64,000 nt of DNA from Daphnia carinata. Taxonomy: Eukaryota > Arthropoda > Branchiopoda > Diplostraca > Daphniidae. Where the stretch lies: positions 2,315,773 through 2,379,772 of the forward strand of contig NC_081332.1 in NCBI RefSeq assembly GCF_022539665.2, written 5' to 3'. Made by a program: the position numbers and the translations under genes. A model generated the notes under the pieces. That model ran no database searches. It saw nothing but the letters and a program-made list of their open reading frames with translations, and was not told where the DNA came from. This document shows, one piece after another, positions 51,901-64,000 of this stretch; the first letter of the stretch is position 1, and each line of letters starts with the position of its first letter.

Positions 51901-54520
51901 TGTCTAAAATGGATTGAGCTTTTGCCTTCTATTCCCGATTTTCCGCTATTGAATGTCACGGCAAGGTCAATTCGATTTAATTCCTTTTAGTTAAAGCTTA
52001 CGAAACTTGCTTGTGGTTAGGTTGGACTGCATCAAATTTCCAAATTGATTTTTTTTTGTATGCCCTTGAACAGAGAGGAGCTGTGATTTTTTTTTGAATT
52101 TTTATTTTAAGTACCATGTAACATTTAGTAACGAGATATAGAGGTGCCAGGGAAAGGGATCAAGTGCGTTTTCACTGAATGTGCCTTATTTCTTCGATTC
52201 TTCATTTTTTTATTATTATTATTTTTAAAAATATAAATCGCTGTCATTAAATACAATCAAGCCAGGGTTCTGGATCGGTCAACCAACCGTTCGTTGATGG
52301 ATTCATAGTATCCACTTTCTATTTGCGTTACTGTATATTTCGTACTTTTCCATTCTTCCATTGTTTTGTAACGTCGAATTTCATGGTTTCTTACTGCCCT
52401 TGGTTCTCCTTGGATGTTTTTGGATATTTTGAATTGCTTTTGCCTAGTATTAAGTATTAACTATCGTTCGGCCCACGACAAACACTCCATGGTAAGTCAC
52501 GAATAAGCACTGCTTCCGTGACCCATTGTTAAAGTTTCAACTCTACGTTAAGCCAATTACTCTTCTTAGCACTTGGTGCGTTTAATACAAACAAGTGTCG
52601 ATTTCGAATGTGCATCAGGTCATTTTCTTTTTTTTTATTATTCACTTATTATCATCGTTATTATGTGTTCTGTTTTGTGCATTACCGAGTTTGGTGTGTT
52701 TGACAGGAATGGTCATGGTTTATTAACAAGAAAAATGCATGTTATGTAGCACATTTTTTTCGAATTGTAGGAGAATTGGTTCGATCCCACACTAATTGTT
52801 ACGTCCAAAGCAAAATTCCAAATAACTCAGGTTGTCGCTTCTAACATAAAACGTAACGTTGCTTTACATCTCCCCGTCTGGCAAATGAAATCGGGGGCTA
52901 TCTTAACCCTATGCTTAAATTGTGGGAATTCTAGTTGGCAATTGTTCTAACCCCATATACGCTATAATTCACTAGATGACTGCATTTAGTGATGTCCGTA
53001 ATATTCAAACGATGACTTATGTTTCTTAATATTAACTCATTATTTTTACTAATGTTTTATAGAAGAAGAAGAACCGTGATTTGGTCAACAATTTAGGCGC
53101 TACATTAAGTCGATTGAATTAATTGTGATTTTTTTGCTATGCGCTTGCGAGTTGCATGAACATTGGTTTCTGTACATAAGGGAAGGCTGGCAAAAGATAC
53201 GCGAATTCCGTTGTGAGTAGAAATAAGCTTTTTGGGTTTACTGTTTCTTTTTCCTCTAACAGAAAAAATGCACAGGTTAATTACTTCGTGAAGACTAAGC
53301 ACGAACCCCATAGAAAATCACATGGGTGTTTTCTACATCATATCAAAGCGGCTTCTCACATTTTTTTAATGTGGGAGAAGTCGGGGAAACCCGCAAAGAA
53401 GTAATTGCGTTATTCTTAAAGTAAAAACAACTTCATTAATAATATTTTGCAATGCTTAGATATAGTTAAAGTATTTCCATATTTGATGAAATGTAGTTTG
53501 GCGCGTAACATTCACACTAAACTTTTTTTTTTGTGTACCGTAAGCAGATAATTGAAATCACTCCGCGATAGGCGGCTTTAAAGTAGTGAACGCATGGGCT
53601 CGTGCAGTTTTGGTGTCATAATCTTCCCAAACCTCTTTCTTTTTTTTTGCCTAACTCTGCAAACGATATTTATCCGGTACTATTTCTGATTGATCTCTGT
53701 GAGGTACCTTTCCTGATGTCGAAAAAAAGAAATAGTGTATCTCTGCCGCCTTCTGTATCTACAATTTGTTCCGCGCTGGCCCCGCCGTTACCTCCACGCC
53801 GATCTTCGCCAATCACGTTATCGGGACGATCGCAAATGAGGTATGTTGCAGCAACGAATGTACAACAACGAATGTGCACAAAGAATTCGTAAAACTTGAT
53901 TTTTGTGTAATTGTTTTCTACTATAAAATTTGGTTTTCACTGTTCTGTTAGCGTTACTTTGTTACAACGTATTGGCTTAGTCCCCTAAAAAGAATTAGGG
54001 TAAGATTGTTTTAAACGCGAACTAAAAAGAAGCCAAAACAAAGAAAGCATGATGAAAGAACAGTTGAAAAGAAAATGCGAAAGATGCGTACACCCACAAG
54101 CGGCGATAATGGAGCAGTACAAAATCAATGGAATTAGCATTTGATTTTTTATTTCAAATTTTACTTAAATTTTCCTTTTTTTCTTTGATAGATCTCCTTC
54201 TGATATGTTGGCTGATTCTATTCATCCAGGTGATCACCAGGTGAACAAACAAGGTTTGTTCCTAAATAATTTCTAGGCTTGAAAAAATATATCAAGAAGA
54301 TCATCACTTGAATATAGTAACATGCAAAATCCTTGGTTTTTATTTACCACCACTTCGTATAGCACTGAAGTCTAGAACTGGTGCGGTACGTGTCAACCTG
54401 AAAGTAGCACAACTCCGTTCACCCAGTGTTCCTACAGCCGCAATCAAGTGTAGATCTTGCCCCACTCTGTTTACATTGCAGGACAATTCTTCAGATGTCT
54501 CGGAGAATCAGAATGACTAA
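48953..54520 (+). CDS. Cbl: E3 ubiquitin-protein ligase CBL
   Basis: Nine exons: 48953-49599, 50034-50180, 50613-50744, 50854-50991, 51291-51510, 51610-51783, 53704-53840, 54192-54253, 54363-54520, in phase, 604 residues. The second ATG (49019, A at -3 and G at +4) would give 582. Residues about 48-370 are the tyrosine-kinase-binding module: four-helix bundle, EF-hand, then an SH2 fold with [11 protein letters not shown]. The linker tyrosines are Y387 and Y390. The RING finger starts at C400 (CKIC, CGH, CPFC through C438). The next exon adds a proline-rich PPLPPRR SH3 site near 510. Cbl binds activated receptor tyrosine kinases at the membrane, recruits an E2 and drives their ubiquitination. 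No UBA domain is recognisable at the C-terminus, so this resembles short arthropod forms. The core is certain; the last three exons are less so. Confidence 0.93.
51784..51807 (+). other. Alternative Cbl 3' end by intron retention
   Basis: If the donor at 51784 is not used, the frame continues VLGIAHR and stops at TGA 51805-51807. That would give a short Cbl ending just after the RING, like the short Drosophila form. RNA reads would decide. Confidence 0.35.
51808..53703 (+). other. Cbl intron 6 with a candidate alternative last exon
   Basis: This 1.9-kb intron, the longest in Cbl, holds no separate gene. At 53063-53122 a strong acceptor (TTTTATAG) opens a frame in phase 0 that reads [19 protein letters not shown] and stops. 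It would make a third Cbl ending with a basic tail. Otherwise the intron is AT-rich with few long homopolymers. Confidence 0.45.
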
Positions 54521-55012
54521 ATGTAAGAAAATTTCATAACGTTTCAAATTTCTGTGCCGATCTGGTTTTACTCTCGGCACGGTAACCCGTGTAATCCATG
54601 TTATGAATATTGAATATGTATTAACCAATTATTCGGAATTTTCAATATATTTCAACCACGGTCTCCTCTACGGGTGCAAAAACTATAAATTTTCCGGTAG
54701 GGAATCTGTCTAGATGCGATCACATAGCATACCACCGACACCATTTTTACGACATTTCTCGCAGTAGATGATGTTAACTGTAGTACGGATTCGGCACTGG
54801 TTTCGGAGGATTCCAGAGATGTTTCAAACGTTTTGTCGGTTGTCGTGCAGCGGCTCCCGAACTGGTGTTGTTGTGTAGCTGGCATGACGGCGGAGTACAA
54901 TGTCATATTTTCCTATTTTTAACTGCCTTAAGTCAAAACAAAATCATCCGTCGCTATTACCGTTTGAATACGAGACTAAATTTTGTAAATTTTACTTGTG
55001 AAAGAAAAAAAA
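54521..55012. other. Cbl downstream flank with an unexplained minus-strand frame
   Basis: No firm gene. A minus-strand ATG frame runs 54906-54652 (84 codons) with balanced, non-repetitive composition. After a CAG at about residue 45, a different frame reads YCEKCRKNGVGGMLCD, a CxxC-like motif, then stops. Neither reading matches a family I know. No AATAAA for Cbl was found here. Confidence 0.3.
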
Positions 55013-55209
55013 TCCTGAAAAGTCGGGCTTATTTTGTCGGGCTTATTTTTCAGTCAGATTTTACACTAAAACATTTATTTTTTTCATTTATTTTCAAAAC
55101 TATAAGCGAAATATAAAAAAAACTTTAATTTTCGTGATCAGTGATCGATTTCGAATTGAAATAATGTATTTTTAAGTAAATCTAGAATTTGACGAAAATT
55201 GAAAAAGTG

Positions 55210-55227
55210 AGAAGGCTATAGCCTTCT
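55210..55227. repeat. 18-bp perfect palindrome, copy 1 of 4
   Basis: AGAAGGCTATAGCCTTCT is its own reverse complement. Shorter copies of 16, 16 and 10 bp occur at 55898-55913, 56219-56234 and 56901-56910, each inside a shared block of about 110 bp. Confidence 0.9.
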
Positions 55228-55382
55228 TAATTTTTCATTTTTTGCCAAATTTCAAATTTGGCTTAAAATACATGATTTCATTGCCGAATGGAATGCTAGT
55301 CACGAAAATTAAGTTTATTTTTTAATTGGCCTTATAGTTTTTGAATTCAACAAAAAAAAAAAAACACAAGGCCGGGCTTATA

Positions 55383-55746
55383 TTGTCGGGCTTAAAATTT
55401 TTTCCTATTAAAAAATAATATCATTATATCTAGATAACTATAATTGATTCTGATTCAAAATTAACCAAGAAACACGAAAATGGAAGTTGTTTTTATGTAG
55501 AGTTTACAGTTTTTGAGCAATCTAAAATATAAAATTAGGGGCGAATCCAAACCATCACTAGCGCGCCAGTACGCTCTACAGCGCTGGCGTGACACATCAA
55601 ACTTCTTTGATTATTCCGAAACTATAAACTCTACGTAAAAAAAATTTCATTGTCGTGTTCACTGTTATATTATGAATCGGAATCATATATAGTTATTTAG
55701 ATTTAATGATATTTTTTTTAATAGGAAAAGATTTTAAGCCCGACAA
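55383..55746. repeat. Foldback inverted repeat in unit 1
   Basis: The segment from 55383 (TTGTCGGGCTTAAAAT) is mirrored by the segment ending at 55746 (ATTTTAAGCCCGACAA). The arms are about 140-150 bp each, imperfect but clearly alignable throughout. The loop contains a GC-rich core near 55564-55589 with arms CGCCAG and CTGGCG. Confidence 0.88.
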
Positions 55747-55920
55747 TATAAGCCCGATTTTTAGTTTTTTACGGTTAATTCAAAAACTATAAGCCCAATA
55801 TAAAAATATATCCATTTTCCGTGATCAGCGATCAATTTCGAATCAAAATAACGTGTTTTTAACCAAATTTAGAGTTTGACGAAAATTGAAAAAGTGGGAA
55901 GGCTATAGCCTTCTTACTTT

Positions 55921-56100
55921 TGTCAAAATCGGCAAAAATGGACATCTTCCGGAATTTCATCAAAACCACCTATTATAATGTAAAATTTAACGCTGATTTC
56001 AAAAAATGCCTTTATTTTTATGTTAAACTAACTGTTTTTGAAATAAACATAAAAAAGAGGCAATAACGCAAAAATGCGTCATTCATTTTTCCCATTTATT
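55921..56100. repeat. 180-bp block shared almost exactly with 56918-57097
   Basis: The two blocks have the same length and differ at only two positions by eye. The rest of the units differ far more often. The block contains a small ACGCA/TGCGT hairpin. Confidence 0.9.
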
Positions 56101-56385
56101 TCAACAACTATAAGCCCAATCTAAAAATATAACCGATTTTCGTTATCAGCGATTAATTTCAAATCGAAATAATGTATTTTTAAGCAAATCTATAATTTGA
56201 CGAAATTTGAAAAAGTGGGAAGGCTATAGCCTTCTTACTTTTTCATTTTTGGCCAAATTTCAAATTTGGCTTAAAATACATGATTTCGATGCAGAATAGA
56301 ATGCTAATACCAAAAATCAAGTTTATTTTTTAAGTGGCCCTATAGTTTTCCAATTAACCAAAAAAAACAGAAGACCGGCCTTCTT

Positions 56386-56735
56386 TTGTCGGGCTTAAAA
56401 TTTTTCCCTGTTAAAAATAATATCATTAAATCTAGATAACTATATATGATTTAGATTCAAAATTTGATAAGAATCACGAAAATTAATTTTTTTTTTATGT
56501 AGGGCTTATAGTTTTTGAGTAATCTAAAATATAAAATTCAAACATTTGTTGTGCGCCAGTACGCTACAGCGCTAGTGTGACACATCAATATTTTAGATTA
56601 TTCAAAAACTATAAACTCTAGGTAAAAACAAATTTCATTTTCGTGTTCCTTGTTAAAGTTTGAATCAGAACCATATATAGTTATCTAGTTTTAATGATAT
56701 TATTTTTTAATAGGAAAAAATTTTAAGCCCGACAA
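56386..56735. repeat. Foldback inverted repeat in unit 2
   Basis: Same architecture as the unit 1 foldback, starting TTGTCGGGC and ending GCCCGACAA, with a GC-rich core near 56553-56575. Three GCCCGAC motifs are packed between 56726 and 56760. Confidence 0.88.
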
Positions 56736-57270
56736 AATAGGCCCGACAAAATAAGCCCGACTTTTAGTTTTTCACGGTTAATTCAAAAGCTATAAGCCCA
56801 ATATAAAAATATGCTCGTTTTTCGTGATCAGCGATCAATTTCGAATGGGAATAACGTGTTTTTAAGTAAATTTAGATTTTGACGAAATTTAAAAAAGTGG
56901 GAAGGCCTTCTTACTTTTGTCAAAATCGGCAAAAATGGACATCTACCGGAATTTGATCAAAACCACCTATTATAATGTAAAATTTAACGCTGATTTCAAA
57001 AAATGCCTTTATTTTTATGTTAAACTAACTGTTTTTGAAATAAACATAAAAAAGAGGCAATAACGCAAAAATGCGTCATTCATTTTTCCCATTTATTTAA
57101 AAAACTATAAGCTCAATATAAAAACAAACTTCCTTTTCGTGATTGTTGTTCAATTTTGAATCTAGCTCATACAGTTTTATCCATATTTTTGAAATAAAAC
57201 AAATGCTGAAAAGTTTGGCTTATTTTTTTCGTCGGGCTTATTTTTCAATCAGATTTTACACGAAAACACG

Positions 57271-59006
57271 CACCGCGCTAGCATGGCGTCAAATATTCGG
57301 TGTATTTAAAAAACGATAATATATAAAATCGGGTTGCCATAGATTTGAGTATGTTTGAATTTCGCTTTCGTTAGAACGCCCCACTGCCTAAAATACTAAT
57401 CTCACTTCAAAACAAACCTCCTTTACAAGCGAACGATTTTGTTAATTTAATCGGATAACGGCATATCCAGAAACTTCAGATTTGACATCATAATTCATTT
57501 GATAATAGGCCGATATGAATATTCCCGATCGATCCCCATTAAATTTTGAAACTGACTGACGTTTAAAAGAGCAAAATAAATAGACTCACAATCATTGTGC
57601 TACTGCATATAATATTCCTTTCGCGATCATAAACTCCATTTAAACACTATATATCTTCACAAGTATTCAAAACATGTCAATTTCATAATGATACACATAC
57701 AACAAGTCTCATAAAAAACAAAAACTCTCAATCAATAATAGGACAAACAAAATGTGGGGGATCTCAAGATCACTTTCCGATTGATCGTTTTCTCTGCGAC
57801 AACTTAAATCAAATACCGTTTTCTATCTTAGCCACACCTAGCGCTTCTAATTTTTACTGAGACCTTTGACAGCTTCGTACAGAACCTCGCCACATGAACA
57901 AGTAGGCGACTTGTTTGGCATTCGCGAAACTACGTCACTGTATTCAAGCACTATCGGTTAAAAAATACACAACACGCACAAAACATTAGTTTTCATCTAG
58001 TGACAGTAAGTGATTCCGAATTTGCTACTATGCGAGACTATGAGAAGTTGTTTCTTTCGCGTGAGTAGTTTGAATGTGTTTTGAATGTGTTCTCCGTGCT
58101 TCCTTCCTTCAGTCATCCGCCATACTTATCGCATTGCGGAGACAAAAAAAAAAAAAAGAAAAAAAAAACCTACTCACGGCCACGTGACCCGTAGAAAAGC
58201 AGAAGTAAAGGCATATAGAGAAAGAGTTTTCTTGCATCGGCCATGAACTTGGCCGACGAAATTCAAAGGCTTCTTATGTTCAACATGACAATTTAACAAG
58301 GTGGGGCACGTAAAGAAAAGAAACACAAAAGCCACGGCAGAAAGTGTGAAAACCAAGAAGCTTTTAAGTTTGAACAAAACAAGCCGATTGGATGTAAAAA
58401 TCAACTGTTTTCGAGGACTAGTGTAGCCGTTTTCACGCCTATTTTTGAAAGAAGTTTTCTCGTGACTGCATCCCAATGAATGGAAAAAAAAAAAAATAAA
58501 CAAATGTCAACTAACTAGCAGGTCTTCACCCTTATAGCAACTTTACATTGTACATTCAGCTCTGTCGACGTAATTTCTCATAAGGCACTCGTAAGCCGAC
58601 AAACCCCACAATAGAACACACGGCGGATAGGCTGCGGGTTTTTTTTTTTTTGTTTTGTTTTGTTTTGAACTCCTCGTCAGGGACACAGCACTACACCACG
58701 GCTGACGTTTAAGGCCTCAGATCCGACTGACTAGAGGCAGAATGTTGAAAAGTTCGCACGCGGACCGTTAACACATTCATTCACGGGGAGTATACGACAT
58801 ATGTACAAGTTCCCCCGTCATCGTTACCAAGGAACAATTGAAACGGTTGATATCTACAAGACGTAGAGCGAACCCCCCCCCCTCTCCCAAGACACTAACC
58901 GAAAACATTAACGGCTTTTGAAGGATTAAATACTCTTCGTAACTCCCAACGAAATCCGCAGTATAGGCAAATGATTAAGACATTTTTCGTTCTATCTCTT
59001 TCTCTC
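57271..59006. other. Non-coding interval between the array and the MSK gene
   Basis: No gene is supported. The part to about 58100 has few homopolymers. After it, A/T runs and a poly-C run (58870-58878) return. The right end must contain the MSK 3' UTR on the minus strand. A minus frame at 58174-58503 is low complexity at its start and unrecognised. Confidence 0.55.
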
Positions 59007-63387
<4,381 letters not shown>

Positions 63388-63471
63388 TTAGACCGTTGTG
63401 CGATTCGCTATTCAACCAGTCGTTTAAAATGCACGTCGCGCACGCCCCCAGTTGCAAAGAGGCAATCATCT

Positions 63472-63495
63472 CACACACACACACACACACACACA
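63472..63495. repeat. (CA)n microsatellite
   Basis: About 12 CA units in the MSK intron. Confidence 0.9.
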
Positions 63496-63742
63496 AAAAA
63501 AGAAAAGAAAATGGCGGTATAATGCAGCCGATTTTCATTTCCTAATGAGAACGAGTTTAACCGTTTGACAGCGTATCTTTATCGCTACCCTCGTTACCGG
63601 TAATCAACTTAAGCGAATTTCTACTCGCACGAAACGAACAGTAGAAAGCCCAATTTGATTTGAAACGAGAAATTTGCCGTTTTTAAACTGGATCCGAAAT
63701 TAAACAAACCATGATTTGCATGAAACAGTTTTCGATCGAGTT

Positions 63743-63745
<3 letters not shown>

Positions 63746-63782
<37 letters not shown>
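63746..63782. repeat. Poly-T run of 37
   Basis: Longest homopolymer in the window. On the minus strand it is poly-A, as left by a retroposed tail, but no retroposon body is recognisable beside it. Confidence 0.9.
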
Positions 63783-63880
63783 CCCTGTACTCTTTCAGTG
63801 AGTTCTGCTGCGCTCTTTCAACTTCTGCATTTTACAGTTACGCCGAGGTAGTTTCGCAACCGTTGGGTTTCGCTAACGCA

Positions 63881-63903
63881 ACAGCCCCCTTTGTGGGGGC
63901 TGT
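63881..63903. repeat. 9-bp perfect hairpin
   Basis: ACAGCCCCC and GGGGGCTGT flank a five-base loop in the MSK intron. Function unknown. Confidence 0.7.
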
Positions 63904-64000
63904 GCCACTTGTGCAACACATCAGATTTCGTTTATATTTTATTATTTTTTTTACATTTTAGAACGCGTGTCCGTAATCTGCGAGTTCATCTGTCCTTGCG

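Larger units (their letters stand above)
55013..57270. repeat. Palindrome-rich tandem array, about 1-kb period
   Basis: Two full units (55099-56106 and 56107-57103) and partial ends. The motif ACTATAAGC starts each unit at 55099, 56107 and 57104 and recurs mid-unit at 55786 (56789 with one change). A related 60-bp block sits at both outer edges (about 55014-55073 and 57207-57268). Each unit has an imperfect foldback of about 350 bp, two short perfect palindromes and several GTCGGGCTTA motifs in both orientations. It contains no open frame of note. It lies between the convergent Cbl and MSK genes. It may be a satellite seed or a non-autonomous foldback element; I do not recognise the family. 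Confidence 0.85.

Noticed and set aside
52778-52788. Second tRNA B-box-like GGTTCGATCCC in a Cbl intron
   Set aside because: Upstream sequence cannot form tRNA arms.
55013-57270. CRISPR-like or telomeric array
   Set aside because: Units are about 1 kb with internal foldbacks, with no short regular repeat-spacer pattern and no telomere hexamer or pentamer tract.
63746-63782. Retroposon tail suggested by 37 T
   Set aside because: No element body or target-site duplication is visible, and A/T runs are common here.

Overview
The window looks like nuclear DNA of an arthropod, most probably a branchiopod crustacean such as Daphnia. This is an inference. The genes have many short GT-AG introns (about 55-130 bases). 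The four recognisable proteins are animal regulators with arthropod-like sequences. The non-coding DNA is AT-rich and full of homopolymers and dinucleotide repeats. No bacterial, plasmid, phage or CRISPR features were seen.

Layout. 1-27458: a 27-kb stretch with no credible gene, upstream of a POU transcription-factor gene. 27459-40183 (+): a POU class 2 gene (nubbin/Pdm, Oct1/2 type) in seven coding exons, with a 9-kb first intron. 40184-43148: non-coding. 43149-44755 (-): FAM50/XAP5 in eight coding exons, one intron of which is GC-AG. 44905-45363: a short divergent promoter region. 45364-47452 (+): a THAP zinc-finger gene in eight exons. 48953-54520 (+): Cbl, an E3 ubiquitin ligase, in nine exons with alternative 3' ends. 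55013-57270: an unusual palindrome-rich array with a period near 1 kb. 59007-63207 (-): the 3' fourteen coding exons of an MSK-type kinase (RPS6KA5; JIL-1 in Drosophila), whose N-terminal exons lie outside the window. All exon joins given keep the reading frame.

Orientation. The POU gene and FAM50 converge. FAM50 and THAP diverge from a shared promoter region. Cbl and MSK converge on the palindromic array. The genes do not form one pathway. Cbl damps receptor tyrosine kinase signalling, MSK acts downstream of ERK/p38 on chromatin, and the POU, THAP and FAM50 proteins are nuclear regulators.

The strongest unexplained feature is the 55.0-57.3 kb array. It has two units of about 1 kb. Each unit carries a roughly 350-bp imperfect foldback and two short perfect palindromes. 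A 10-base motif recurs in both orientations. One 180-bp block is nearly identical between units although the rest has diverged. Also notable are a perfect 17-bp hairpin in the POU intron, repeated POU octamer sites around the POU gene, the GC-AG intron in FAM50, and a long glycine-rich POU linker.
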